Shown: positions 25,929 to 34,618 of the stretch, one piece after another
How the letters are laid out: each line of letters begins with the position of its first letter
Numbering within the stretch: the first letter of the stretch is position 1
Source: Physcocola sp002396385
GTDB lineage: Bacteria > Bacteroidota > Bacteroidia > Bacteroidales > Paludibacteraceae
Assembly (NCBI GenBank): GCA_946535435.1
Contig: CAMNDM010000019.1
Span: forward strand, 1-59,580
Direction of reading: 5' to 3'
DNA length: 59,580 nt
Notes under the pieces: generated by a model
Database searches by the model: none
The model's input: only the letters and a program-made list of their open reading frames with translations
Told to the model about the DNA's origin: nothing
Translations under genes and position numbers: made by a program

Positions 25929-26434
25929 AACGCACATTTTTATACTTTGTCGTTTTACTCTTTGTAGGATTGTCGTCGTGTATGGTTTCGTACAAGTTCA
26001 ACGGCACTTCTATCGATTATACGAAAATTAAAACCATCTCTGTTGCCGATTTCCCTAACCAGGCGTCATTGGTTTACCCTTCTTTGGCTCCGAACTTCAA
26101 TGAAAAACTGAAGGACGAGTATTCTAGTAAGACCCGTCTGAAGTTGGTGCCCCGTGAGGGCGATTTGCAAGTGTCGGGTGAAATTGTGAATTACGAACTT
26201 ATACAGATTGGTGTTAATGCGGCGGGTACTTCTACAAAAACAAAACTACAGATTACCCTTAATGTGCGGTTCGTAAACAAACAGAACCCTTCCGAAAACT
26301 TTGAGCAACGTTTTTCTTCGTATCAGGAATTCTCGAACGAACAGACCATTAACCAGGTTCAGGACGAACTGAATGAACAGATTATTGAAGATCTGGTAAA
26401 CCAGATTTTTAACCGGACGGTTGCTAACTGGTAA
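25925..26434 (+). CDS. lptE: LptE-family LPS-assembly lipoprotein
   Basis: 169 aa, outer-membrane lipoprotein expected to plug LptD and help deliver lipopolysaccharide to the cell surface. The lipobox GLSSC (Cys19) is followed by YKFNGTSIDYTKIKTISV, the standard Bacteroidetes LptE start. The rest is short alternating beta strands ending in NQTINQVQDELNEQIIEDLV-type helices. The start codon overlaps the regulator stop by 4 nt. The regulator-lptE-TPR-secG order is conserved in Bacteroidetes. Confidence 0.85.
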   Translation: MKRTFLYFVVLLFVGLSSCMVSYKFNGTSIDYTKIKTISVADFPNQASLVYPSLAPNFNEKLKDEYSSKTRLKLVPREGDLQVSGEIVNYELIQIGVNAAGTSTKTKLQITLNVRFVNKQNPSENFEQRFSSYQEFSNEQTINQVQDELNEQIIEDLVNQIFNRTVANW

Positions 26435-26446
26435 ATAGATTGCAGT

Positions 26447-27190
26447 ATGACCATTTTGGAACTTAACAGGCTGGTGGCTGATCCCAATTTGGTGAACAAG
26501 TCTCATCTGGCCGACCTGCAGAAACTTATTGGTGAATATCCGTTTGTCTCTACTTTCCGATTACTTTACCAAAAGGGCTTGCATAACGAGCATGATGTGA
26601 TTTGTGATGCTGAGTTGCGTCGCTCTGCCTTGTTTGCCCACGACCGTTGCCAGTTGATGCTGTTGCTTGCCGATAAAGAGGGCAAAACGGCCGATAATAC
26701 TCCGACCCGTGATGAGGTGCCTGCTATGGCTACCTCGCCCCAAGAAAACAAACTTGGTCAGAAAGTGGCCAAGTTGTCCTCTCTTTCTCTGTCAACACCT
26801 CAGAATCCGTCTGACGATGCTGCTGCGGAGGGGGGCGAACTACGTTTTGGTGCGGAAATCGACGCGTTCCTCTCTCATTTCGAAGCCGCGCAAGCAAGAA
26901 AGAAAACGGAACAGAGTGCTGCTGTCGATGCTCCGTTGAAAGTACAACTCGCTGTTGCTGATAATGACAGAAGTGAAGATGACGAAGTGCCAGATGAACT
27001 GCCAAACGGAGGTGGGACAATGAAATCTAACGAGTTTTTTACTGAAACGTTGGCTAAAATTTATATAAAGCAGGAAAAATTTGATAAGGCGATTAATATT
27101 TTCGAGCAACTCTGTTTGAAATATCCAGAAAAAAGTGCTTACTTTGCGGAACAAATCCGATTTTTGAGAAAATTGATAAAGTATTTATAA
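26447..27190 (+). CDS. Conserved Bacteroidetes protein with C-terminal TPR-like helices
   Basis: 247 aa, no signal peptide. N-terminal helices (LVNKSHLADLQKLIGEYPFV) are typical of a family always found between lptE and secG in Bacteroidales. A low-complexity acidic centre follows. The C-terminus (FFTETLAKIYIKQEKFDKAI then FEQLCLKYPEKSAYFAEQI) is a single tetratricopeptide-like motif. Probably a scaffold or assembly factor acting with its envelope neighbours; not characterised to my knowledge. Its stop overlaps the secG ATG by 1 nt. Confidence 0.7.
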   Translation: MTILELNRLVADPNLVNKSHLADLQKLIGEYPFVSTFRLLYQKGLHNEHDVICDAELRRSALFAHDRCQLMLLLADKEGKTADNTPTRDEVPAMATSPQENKLGQKVAKLSSLSLSTPQNPSDDAAAEGGELRFGAEIDAFLSHFEAAQARKKTEQSAAVDAPLKVQLAVADNDRSEDDEVPDELPNGGGTMKSNEFFTETLAKIYIKQEKFDKAINIFEQLCLKYPEKSAYFAEQIRFLRKLIKYL

Positions 27191-27546
27191 TGTATTACGT
27201 TTTAACTGGTTTGATCGTATTCGCTTCCATCCTTATGGTTGCTATTGTGCTTGTACAAAAGTCTAAAGGTGGAGGTCTTGCAGAAAATTTTGCAAAGGGT
27301 AATGATTTTGCGGGTGTTAAACAGACTACCGACATTGTGGAGAAAATCACATGGTTCCTGATGGCTTTTATTGTTATCCTAAGTATCCTGACTTCTATTA
27401 TAGGGACTTCTGAGGAGAACGAAAAAGTACAGAAATCAGAAATCCAGTCTAATTCAACAGCGCTTCCTGTTAATCCTGGAGTTGAAGGTGCAAATGCTCA
27501 ACCTGCTGCCCCTGCTCCTGCTCCGGTAGAACAACCAGCCCAGTAA
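27190..27546 (+). CDS. secG: Preprotein translocase subunit SecG
   Basis: Accessory subunit of SecYEG. 118 aa with two membrane helices (VLTGLIVFASILMVAIVLVQ and ITWFLMAFIVILSILTSII) separated by KSKGGGLAENFAKGNDFAG, the conserved Bacteroidetes SecG loop. The C-terminal extension is Pro/Ala-rich (AAPAPAPVEQPAQ). Last gene of the pdxA-secG run, directly followed by a terminator. Confidence 0.93.
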   Translation: MYYVLTGLIVFASILMVAIVLVQKSKGGGLAENFAKGNDFAGVKQTTDIVEKITWFLMAFIVILSILTSIIGTSEENEKVQKSEIQSNSTALPVNPGVEGANAQPAAPAPAPVEQPAQ

Positions 27547-27576
27547 TTGTATATCTGAGTTAAAACATATAAAAAT

Positions 27577-27607
27577 GTGTCGTGGGATTACCTCGGCACT
27601 TTTTTTT
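27577..27607 (+). terminator. Rho-independent terminator after secG
   Basis: GTGTCG (27577-27582) pairs with CGGCAC (27594-27599), extended inside by GG/CC, and is followed by eight T. It overlaps the 5' part of the open frame upstream of 27717 and so supports the later start for the next gene. Confidence 0.85.
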
Positions 27608-27716
27608 GCATACATCTTGCAATGTATGCTTCTTTGTCTTGATTTTGGCTGATAATTGCAGGGCTGCGTCTCTTGCCAATTGTCTGGGATATTGTATATT
27701 GATTAGTTCATTTCAT

Positions 27717-28796
27717 ATGATTTGGATCCTCTTTTTTGTGTCTTTTGTCCTGTCTTGGGCTATAGCCCGTTATGTCAGGCGCCGTGCCATTTCTTCCTAT
27801 CAGAAGACGCACAACGTCTCTCAAAACCAGCCTGTCCGTATCTTACCCGAAGGCGCGGGGCTTTCCATCGTTGCCACATGGTTCTTTTCTTGCGCGTGTC
27901 TCACGGTCTTCACCGATTTTATGCCGTTTGAATTGTTTATGGCAATGGTGCCTGGTTTGTTCCTTGTTGCTGCTATCGTGTTGGACGAGTATAAACATTT
28001 CCCTTCCTATTTCCGAATGGTTGTACAAATGGCTTCTGTAGCATGCGCCATGTATATTTTGGGCGGGGTAAATGCTCTTACTGTTGGCGGTTTTATATGG
28101 AATACCAACATCTCTGTCATTGTCATGAACGTTTTGTCGTTCTTGTTGTTGACCTGGTTTATCGATGTTTTCCGATTTTATGATGGTATCGACGGAAAGG
28201 AGGGAAATCTGGCTGCTGTATCTATTGCTATCTGTGTCGCTGCCATTGTATTCGCTCCTGTCTCGAACCCTATCTTTTTCCTGATTCCGTGCATCGCAGG
28301 TTTCCTTACTAGAAACTGGTATCCTGCCCGATACCTGATGGGTGATGCGTGCGCTTCTTTTTTGGGTTATGTTTTTGCAGTTATGGGCGTCTATTTTCAG
28401 AGTGACCATTTGGTGGCTGGTTCTGTGATTTCCAATTCCAATCCAGATGTGAATGGTATACCGTTCTTTGCGTATATGATTATATGTTTCGTCCCTTTCT
28501 TCGATGTCACTTACACTTTGCTCCGTCGCATTATCGCAGGCGATAATTTCAGAGTGCCCACTAAAAACCATCTGTACCAGCGCATGCTTTATTCCGGATG
28601 CTCGCACAGAAAGGTGATATTTACACAATTGCTGCTTTCCGCTTTGATGCTCGTCTTGGCACTCATATACCGTTTCTTCTCCGATGTTGCTGAAGTGGCT
28701 GTCTTCCTTGGTGCTGACGCTCTGATTATTATGGGCGTTTATGCGTTTTGGGTCGAAGGCAGGTATCCTTATGTCCCTGAAAAAAACAAAGCCTGA
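27717..28796 (+). CDS. WecA/MraY-family undecaprenyl-phosphate sugar-phosphate transferase
   Basis: Integral membrane enzyme expected to transfer a sugar-1-phosphate from a UDP-sugar to undecaprenyl phosphate, starting glycan synthesis. Motifs: DEYKHFPSYFRMVVQ (cognate of the DDxxD loop), RFYDGIDGKEG (the N/D-DGxDG motif), GDACASFLGY, and a C-terminal P-x-K-x-HLYQRM loop. About 10-11 membrane helices, 359 aa. ATG at 27717 (MIWILFF) is chosen because the in-frame extension to 27582 begins inside the secG terminator. Six nt before the patatin gene. Confidence 0.85.
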   Translation: MIWILFFVSFVLSWAIARYVRRRAISSYQKTHNVSQNQPVRILPEGAGLSIVATWFFSCACLTVFTDFMPFELFMAMVPGLFLVAAIVLDEYKHFPSYFRMVVQMASVACAMYILGGVNALTVGGFIWNTNISVIVMNVLSFLLLTWFIDVFRFYDGIDGKEGNLAAVSIAICVAAIVFAPVSNPIFFLIPCIAGFLTRNWYPARYLMGDACASFLGYVFAVMGVYFQSDHLVAGSVISNSNPDVNGIPFFAYMIICFVPFFDVTYTLLRRIIAGDNFRVPTKNHLYQRMLYSGCSHRKVIFTQLLLSALMLVLALIYRFFSDVAEVAVFLGADALIIMGVYAFWVEGRYPYVPEKNKA

Positions 28797-28802
28797 TTTT
28801 TT

Positions 28803-29600
28803 ATGGCAAAATATAAGTTTGGTCTCGCTTTAAGTGGTGGAGGTATTCGGGGTGTCGCACACATTGGTGTGCTGAAGGCTTTAGATGAAATTGGCCTGAA
28901 GCCAGATATTGTTTCTGGTGTTAGTGCTGGAGCTATTGTCGGCGCAATGTTTGCCGATGGCCGCTCCATTGACGAGATGGTGGGCTTTTTCGAAAAGTCT
29001 TCTTTTACAAAAGGGGTTGAGCTTAATATGCCTAAACATGGTGGTTTTGCCAGTGTAAGGGGCTACAAGCGTTATCTCGACAATATGTTGCAAGCCGAAA
29101 ATTTCGAGGACTTGAATATCCCTCTTGTTGTTAATGCTACCGATTTGCTGGCAGGTACTATCGCTTATTTCTCTTCTGGAAACCTTGTCGATGCTGTTGT
29201 CGCCTCCGCGAGTGTTCCCGTTTTGTTTAATCCGGCCAAAATTGGTTCCCGCTATTACGTCGATGGCGGATTCCTTTGCAACTTGCCTGCCGAGGTCCTG
29301 CGGTCACAGTGCGATTTTGTTATGGGTGTTCACGTCAACCCCATTAAGCCAATGCCTAGTACCACTCAAATGGGTTTGGTCACTGTGGCAGAAAGGGTTT
29401 TCCATCTGGCTGTGAACGGAAACACCTATAAGGAGAAGTCTTTTTGTGACTTGGTCATCGATATGAAACCCGACAAAAATGTGGGCATGTTCGAGTCGTC
29501 AAAGTCCGACTATATGATGAATAGGGGTTATGAAACGGCTATGGAGGGCTTTAAAAACTTCGATTTTTCTAAGTTCGGCCTTTCCTGCAAACTTTTTTAA
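28803..29600 (+). CDS. Patatin-like phospholipase
   Basis: 265 aa. Oxyanion motif GGGIRG (12-17), nucleophile Ser41 in GVSAG and the dyad Asp in YVDGGF (about 156) define an intact patatin Ser-Asp hydrolase, expected to cut acyl chains from phospholipids. No signal peptide, so cytosolic or membrane-peripheral, like the RssA/YchK group. Six nt after the sugar-phosphate transferase, so probably co-transcribed. Confidence 0.9.
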   Translation: MAKYKFGLALSGGGIRGVAHIGVLKALDEIGLKPDIVSGVSAGAIVGAMFADGRSIDEMVGFFEKSSFTKGVELNMPKHGGFASVRGYKRYLDNMLQAENFEDLNIPLVVNATDLLAGTIAYFSSGNLVDAVVASASVPVLFNPAKIGSRYYVDGGFLCNLPAEVLRSQCDFVMGVHVNPIKPMPSTTQMGLVTVAERVFHLAVNGNTYKEKSFCDLVIDMKPDKNVGMFESSKSDYMMNRGYETAMEGFKNFDFSKFGLSCKLF

Positions 29601-29642
29601 TTGCATTTTTTCGTTTTAGCATTCCACTTACATATTTTTTTA

Positions 29643-29650
29643 TATATTTG
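29643..29650 (+). promoter_or_regulatory. Predicted -7 box of the DUF349 gene
   Basis: TATATTTG matches TAnnTTTG, 57 nt before the ATG at 29708. Confidence 0.5.
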
Positions 29651-29707
29651 TATTATATAAGTAACCGCTATTTTTATAGAGTACTACTAACAAGACTATA
29701 GTATTAT

Positions 29708-31543
29708 ATGGATACACTCGAAAATGTTGATCCTAAACAGCAGGCTGCTGTTTCTGAAGATTGGGTCAATACTTCTTCTATAAACGCTGATGAACTGCCT
29801 GAGCAGGTGGCTGTCGTCGATGAAAGTAAAGTTAATTCTTATATAAATCTTTCCGAAGAGCAACTGGTTGCTAAACTTAAAGATTTGGTGGCTAATCCTA
29901 CTGATTCTTATCTCGCTATCAAATCCGATGTCGAAGCTATCAAACAGTCGTTTTACCGACTCCTGAATCACAGAAAGGATGCCGAAAGGGAGGCTTTCGT
30001 CGCTAATGGTGGTGAGGAGGCCGATTTTTCCGCCTCTGCCGATGCTAACGAACAGGCTTTGAAGGATATCCTGGCTACGTATAAAGATAAACGCCAGGCT
30101 GAGATACAGAGGGAAGAGGCTCTGAAAGAAGCGAATCTTTCTCGTAAGAAAGACATTATTCTCCGCCTCAAAGAACTTATTGAGGCTCCGGAAGATTGTG
30201 GAAAAAAAGTTCCGGCTTTCCAAAAATTACAGGATGAATGGAAGACGGTTGGACAAGTGCCTGCGACTGAGGTCTCTAAAACTCGGGAAAACTACCAGAG
30301 CCTTGTTGAAACCTTCTACGATAACCTGAAGATGGATAACGAACTCCGTGAATACGACTTCAGAAAGAATCTCGAAATTAAGGTGAAACTTTGCGAGGCT
30401 GCTGAAAAACTGGCAAGTGAGACGGATGTTGTTGCCGCCTTTAGAAAATTACAGTCGTTACACGAGGAGTGGAGCAACCAGGGACCTGTGGCTAAAGATA
30501 TGCGTGAACAGATTTGGACCCGTTTCAAAGCTGCTTCTACCGTTATCAATAAGATGCATAACGAGTATTTCGACAAACTGCGTGCTGCTGCCAATGAGAA
30601 TTTGGAGAAGAAGACGGCTATATGCGAGAAAATTGAGGCTATCAAGTTCAATGAACTCAACTCTTTCAAAGAGTGGCAGGAGCAGAGCAACGTTATTGTT
30701 GAATTACAGAAAGAGTGGAGGACTATTGGCTTCGCTCCTAAGAAGTTCAACAACTCTATCTTTACCCGTTTCCGCGCCGCCTGCGACGCTTTCTTTAATG
30801 CCAAGTCTGAATTCTTTAAGTCTACGAAGGCTGTCTTCTCTGAAAATCTCGCAAAAAAAATTGCTCTTTGTGAACAGGCTGAAGCTCTAAAGGACAGCAC
30901 CGATTGGAAGGCTACTGGCGAAAAACTTGTTGAATTGCAGAAGGAGTGGAAAACTATTGGATCTGTTGCAAAAAAACAGTCCGATGCCGTTTGGAAACGC
31001 TTTATTTCTGCTTGCGATGCATTCTTTGAGGCGAAAAATAAGAACTTTAAAGAGAAACGGACTTCCGAACAGGCTAATTTGGAGCAGAAAAAGAATATTA
31101 TAGAACAAATTCAGACGCTCGATGTGGTTTCTGACCCGTCTGCTGCTGCCGAACAGTTGCGTGCTTTGTCTGATCAGTTCAACTCGACCGGACATGTGCC
31201 TGTTAAAGATAAAGATGCCATTTATAAGGCGTTCCATCTGGCTGTTGAAGAGAAGTCCGATGCCCTTAATATCAAGTTGCGTGGTGGTAATTCTTCTTCT
31301 CACCGCTCTAACAAGGGGGCTGGACGTGGCTCTGACAACCAGCCTAAAAACGAGGCACAACGCTTGTTGAAAATGAAGGCTGCCTTAGAGTCTGAGGTTA
31401 ATACCTATTTGAATAATATGGGCTTCCTGGCTCGTTCGAAGGGCGCCTCTTCTTTAATTTCTTCTATTGAGAAGAAAGTTGAGGAAAAGAAGGCGGAAAT
31501 AGAAAAAATTTCGGCAAAACTTAAAGAACTAGACAATAATTAA
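29708..31543 (+). CDS. DUF349 repeat protein
   Basis: 611 aa, largely alpha-helical coiled coil. At least four DUF349 units recur, each with a core like LQKEWKTIGxVAKK followed by WKRFxxACDAFFEAKxxxFK (about residues 175-240, 250-310, 320-380, 400-460). A Ser/Gly-rich spacer and a short C-terminal coiled coil follow. No signal peptide. Bacteroidetes carry this family widely; function is uncertain. Possible roles in DNA or ribosome association are unproven. Confidence 0.82.
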   Translation: MDTLENVDPKQQAAVSEDWVNTSSINADELPEQVAVVDESKVNSYINLSEEQLVAKLKDLVANPTDSYLAIKSDVEAIKQSFYRLLNHRKDAEREAFVANGGEEADFSASADANEQALKDILATYKDKRQAEIQREEALKEANLSRKKDIILRLKELIEAPEDCGKKVPAFQKLQDEWKTVGQVPATEVSKTRENYQSLVETFYDNLKMDNELREYDFRKNLEIKVKLCEAAEKLASETDVVAAFRKLQSLHEEWSNQGPVAKDMREQIWTRFKAASTVINKMHNEYFDKLRAAANENLEKKTAICEKIEAIKFNELNSFKEWQEQSNVIVELQKEWRTIGFAPKKFNNSIFTRFRAACDAFFNAKSEFFKSTKAVFSENLAKKIALCEQAEALKDSTDWKATGEKLVELQKEWKTIGSVAKKQSDAVWKRFISACDAFFEAKNKNFKEKRTSEQANLEQKKNIIEQIQTLDVVSDPSAAAEQLRALSDQFNSTGHVPVKDKDAIYKAFHLAVEEKSDALNIKLRGGNSSSHRSNKGAGRGSDNQPKNEAQRLLKMKAALESEVNTYLNNMGFLARSKGASSLISSIEKKVEEKKAEIEKISAKLKELDNN

Positions 31544-31592
31544 TCGATTATTCAGTTTTTATTATATATTTAACAATTAATTTTTTAGTGAA

Positions 31593-32978
31593 ATGAGACC
31601 TGTAGATGAAGAATGGCAGGATTCCGTGAGGAACAATGGTGCCAGCCGTGAGGGTGGCGACGAACAGAATGAGAGAAAGAGTTTTAACCCTAATTTCTCA
31701 AGTGATAACCATTTAAAGGGTGAACGTCGACCAAGACGCCGTATTGGTGATACCAGCCATGCTGGTTTTGACCCTGCCGGACAGGGACGACCTTACCGAC
31801 AGAATAATGGTGATTATAACAACGACCGTGGCGGTTATAACGACCGTGGTGGCTACAACAACAACCGTGGCTACAACAATAACCGTGGCGGTGGTTACAA
31901 CAACCGTGGCGGCTACAACAATAACCGTGGCGGTGGCTATAATAACAATCGTGGTGGGTACAATAACTACGACGATAACCGTTCTTACGACGATAACCGT
32001 GGCGGCTACAACAACAACCGTGGTGGTGGCTACAACAACAACCGCGGCGGCTACAACAACAACCGTGGTGGCTACAACAACAACCGTGGTGGTGGCTACA
32101 ACAACAACCGTGGTGGTGGCTACAACAACAACCGTGGTGGTGGCTACAACAACAACCGCGGCGGTGGCTACAACAACAACCGTCGCCCTAATGGCGGACG
32201 CCCACAGATGCGTCCTCGTATGCCACAGCCTGTTGAATACGATATCCAATACGATCCAAACGAGGAAATTCGTCTTAATAAATTCTTGGCCAATGCTGGC
32301 GTTTGTTCTCGTCGCGAGGCTGACCAACTTATTATGGCGGGTGCGATTACTGTCAATGGTAATCCTGTTACCGAATTGGGTACCAAGATTCTCCGTTCCG
32401 ACAAAGTGATGATCAATGATCAGACCGTTAATCCTGACCGTCGTGTTTATTTGTTGCTCAACAAGCCTAAAGATTGCGTTACTACTACCGATGATCCTAA
32501 TGCAAAGACTACGGTTATGGATATCGTTAAGAACGCTTGCCGCGAGCGTATTTACCCTGTCGGACGTCTTGACCGTAATACAACTGGTGTGCTTCTGCTT
32601 ACCAACGATGGCGATTTGGCTGCCAAACTGACCCATCCTCAGTATAATAAGAAGAAGGTCTATGAAGTGGCTCTTGACCGTCCTCTGGAACCTGCCGATT
32701 TTGAAACCATCTTAAATGGTATTACTTTGGAAGATGGCGAAATTAAGGCCGACAGCCTCAGCTTTGTAGAGGAAGACAATAACAAGAAGGTTGGTATTGA
32801 GATTCACTCTGGACGCAATCGTATTGTGCGCCGTATTTTCGAACACCTTGGCTACCGTGTTATGCGTCTCGACCGTACCTACTTCGCAGGTCTTACTAAG
32901 AAAAACCTACGACGTGGCCAGTGGCGTTTCCTTTCTAACGACGAGGTTAACAAACTCCGTATGGGGTCTTTTGAATAA
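31593..32978 (+). CDS. RluB/RsuA-family pseudouridine synthase with long Gly/Tyr/Asn/Arg N-terminal tail
   Basis: 461 aa. Residues about 70-205 are tandem GGYNNNR/GGGYNNNR repeats of low complexity, like RGG RNA-binding tails. Then comes an S4 RNA-binding domain (LNKFLANAGVCSRREADQLI, about 225-245) and a pseudouridine synthase domain with the catalytic Asp in GRLDRNTTG (about 327-335). It converts uridine to pseudouridine, probably in 23S rRNA. N-terminal basic/Gly extensions are common in Bacteroidetes homologues, but this repeat is long and regular at DNA level. Terminator follows at 33021. Confidence 0.88.
   Translation: MRPVDEEWQDSVRNNGASREGGDEQNERKSFNPNFSSDNHLKGERRPRRRIGDTSHAGFDPAGQGRPYRQNNGDYNNDRGGYNDRGGYNNNRGYNNNRGGGYNNRGGYNNNRGGGYNNNRGGYNNYDDNRSYDDNRGGYNNNRGGGYNNNRGGYNNNRGGYNNNRGGGYNNNRGGGYNNNRGGGYNNNRGGGYNNNRRPNGGRPQMRPRMPQPVEYDIQYDPNEEIRLNKFLANAGVCSRREADQLIMAGAITVNGNPVTELGTKILRSDKVMINDQTVNPDRRVYLLLNKPKDCVTTTDDPNAKTTVMDIVKNACRERIYPVGRLDRNTTGVLLLTNDGDLAAKLTHPQYNKKKVYEVALDRPLEPADFETILNGITLEDGEIKADSLSFVEEDNNKKVGIEIHSGRNRIVRRIFEHLGYRVMRLDRTYFAGLTKKNLRRGQWRFLSNDEVNKLRMGSFE
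31810..32187 (+). repeat. In-frame tandem repeat (21-24 nt units) encoding GGYNNNR
   Basis: About 15 imperfect copies of units such as GGTGGTGGCTACAACAACAA followed by CCGT, in multiples of three, so length changes keep the frame. From 32016 on, units are nearly identical at nucleotide level, which suggests recent slippage or recombination. Confidence 0.9.
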
Positions 32979-33020
32979 ACTTTCGTTCTCTGATACGGGA
33001 ATTTAATTTGTAACTATATA

Positions 33021-33059
33021 GGCGATGTGGATTGTTCTTATTCTGCATCGCCTTTTTTT
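33021..33059 (+). terminator. Rho-independent terminator after the pseudouridine synthase gene
   Basis: GGCGATG (33021-33027) pairs with CATCGCC (33046-33052), then seven T. The stem has a long 18-nt loop. Confidence 0.8.
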
Positions 33060-33071
33060 ATTTATTCGTCT

Positions 33072-33998
33072 ATGTATCGATATCTGCTTCTGCTTTTTGC
33101 TTTCTGGCATGCCTTTCCTTGTCTTGCCAGCAATTACTCGAAGTACCAGTCTGCTGAAACGTCTGCCTATATCCAGAAGTATCATAAGATTGCTATCAAG
33201 CATATGAAAAAATACCGTATTCCTGCCAGTATCACGTTGGCACAGGGTATTCTGGAAAGTGGTAGTGGACGTAGCGCGCTGACCGTTGCCACTAATAACC
33301 ATTTTGGCATCAAGTGTAAAAATGAGTGGAATGGGAAAACTTATTACAAGAATGATGACCGGCGGAACGAGTGCTTCCGTAAATATGACTCTGCTGAAGA
33401 CTCGTTCGAAGACCATGCGCTTTTCCTGGCGCAGCGGAAGGTGTACGCGCCTTTGTTCAAATACCAGGTTACCGATTATAAAAAATGGGCGAAAGGCTTG
33501 AAAAAATGTGGTTATGCCACTAATCCGAAGTATCCGTCTCTGCTTATCGATGTCATTAAAGCCAACAAACTGTATGTCTACGACCAAAACCCTGACAAGT
33601 ATCTGAATGGGAATGACGATGAACCAACTCCCGATGGCTTGCATTCAAACAATCCACCCAAGGTCGAGAATGGGGCGCTTGCGGGGGTCGGCTGCGTAGT
33701 GGTGCAGAAAGGCAACACGCTTTATAGTCTGGCCAGGTCTGCCGGAGTTTCTGTCAACGATTTGTATGAATATAACGATTTCGACAAATCGCATGTGCTT
33801 TCTATTGGTGAGGTACTATTTGTTAGGGAGAAGAATTCCGACTACCGGCTTTCTCAGTATCACTATGTCGAGGCTGGCGAATCGCTTTGGTCAATATCGC
33901 AAAAGTATGCTATAACCCTGAAGTCGCTTTTAAAGATGAACAATCTGAAGAAGAACGCTGTCATGAAAAGCGGTCAGCGGCTTCTGCTGTATAAATAG
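33072..33998 (+). CDS. Secreted glucosaminidase with two LysM domains
   Basis: Peptidoglycan hydrolase of the LYZ2/FlgJ-like endo-beta-N-acetylglucosaminidase family. A signal peptide (MYRYLLLLFAFWHAFPCLA) is followed by the catalytic domain with QGILESGSGRSAL (candidate catalytic Glu) and NNHFGIKCK. Two LysM domains (GNTLYSLARSAGVSVNDLYE and ESLWSISQKYAITLKSLLK) bind peptidoglycan. I take ATG 33072 (308 aa): the upstream in-frame extension falls inside the terminator at 33021-33059. Confidence 0.9.
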   Translation: MYRYLLLLFAFWHAFPCLASNYSKYQSAETSAYIQKYHKIAIKHMKKYRIPASITLAQGILESGSGRSALTVATNNHFGIKCKNEWNGKTYYKNDDRRNECFRKYDSAEDSFEDHALFLAQRKVYAPLFKYQVTDYKKWAKGLKKCGYATNPKYPSLLIDVIKANKLYVYDQNPDKYLNGNDDEPTPDGLHSNNPPKVENGALAGVGCVVVQKGNTLYSLARSAGVSVNDLYEYNDFDKSHVLSIGEVLFVREKNSDYRLSQYHYVEAGESLWSISQKYAITLKSLLKMNNLKKNAVMKSGQRLLLYK

Positions 33999-34016
33999 AG
34001 AATGGAATACCTAATA

Positions 34017-34054
34017 AAAATTCCCAAAGCATTACGATGCTTTGGGAATTTTTT
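34017..34054. terminator. Bidirectional terminator
   Basis: AAAATTCCCAAAGCAT and ATGCTTTGGGAATTTT form a perfect 16-bp stem around TACG, with A-rich 5' and T-rich 3' flanks, between the convergent genes ending at 33998 and 34067. Confidence 0.92.
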
Positions 34055-34066
34055 CTCTTTGATACT

Positions 34067-34618
34067 TTAGTTGAAATTTACTTTCTCTAATTTGTAGCCA
34101 AGCCGTTTTAAACCTATGCTGGCGCCCATAAAGAACATTACTTTGCAGGCGCTGTGGAACAGGTAGAAAGCCTGTTGGCTTTGGGGCTCGACTCCCTCGT
34201 GCCTGATGGCGGTTACCGTTGCTTCGGCCAGTTGTTTGACTTTGTCTTGAAACTGTTTCGCCTCGGTTGTCCACTTGCGGAGTCCGTATAGGTGCTCGAC
34301 TATATGGTCGTCCATGTTGTCGAATCCTTGGTCGCCATAATAGCTTTTATATTCGGCATCCTTATAGGTCCCCCAGTCGGCATCCCATCCCCAGGCTACT
34401 GCCATCCCCAAGTAGAGTGCGCATCCTACCGAAAAGGTAGGGTAGTCTTGCACTGCCGGCACAGCATCGGCCATATATTCGGGTGCCAGTTCCTGCCAGC
34501 GCTTGCCGATGTCTTCTGTTTGTAGCAGTTTGTTGTCGGTCAAACCGTTATCTCTGCCTATGCGTAGCAGGTTGTCAACTAGTCTGCCTTCAAAGTCTGC
34601 AATTTGTTTATCTTCCAT
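34067..34618 (-). CDS. Conserved hypothetical alpha-helical protein
   Basis: 183 aa, no signal peptide, rich in Trp, Tyr and acidic residues (VAWGWDADWGTYKDAEYKS). Sequence is helical, with a C-terminal hydrophobic stretch (YLFHSACKVMFFMGASIGLK). I recognise no named domain, though similar-sized proteins are common in Bacteroidales. Its ATG directly abuts the stop of the upstream lipoprotein gene (no gap), so the two are translated as a pair. Confidence 0.65.
   Translation of the reverse strand: MEDKQIADFEGRLVDNLLRIGRDNGLTDNKLLQTEDIGKRWQELAPEYMADAVPAVQDYPTFSVGCALYLGMAVAWGWDADWGTYKDAEYKSYYGDQGFDNMDDHIVEHLYGLRKWTTEAKQFQDKVKQLAEATVTAIRHEGVEPQSQQAFYLFHSACKVMFFMGASIGLKRLGYKLEKVNFN

Noticed and set aside
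27582..27716. Longer N-terminus for the sugar-phosphate transferase
   Set aside because: It would start inside the secG terminator hairpin, and the added residues do not resemble the family.
31713..32636. 307-codon minus-strand frame opposite the pseudouridine synthase
   Set aside because: Its Val/Thr repeats are the reverse reading of the GGYNNNR codons; the sense strand has real domains.
33027..33071. Longer N-terminus for the glucosaminidase
   Set aside because: It lies within the terminator after the pseudouridine synthase; the later ATG gives a clean signal peptide.
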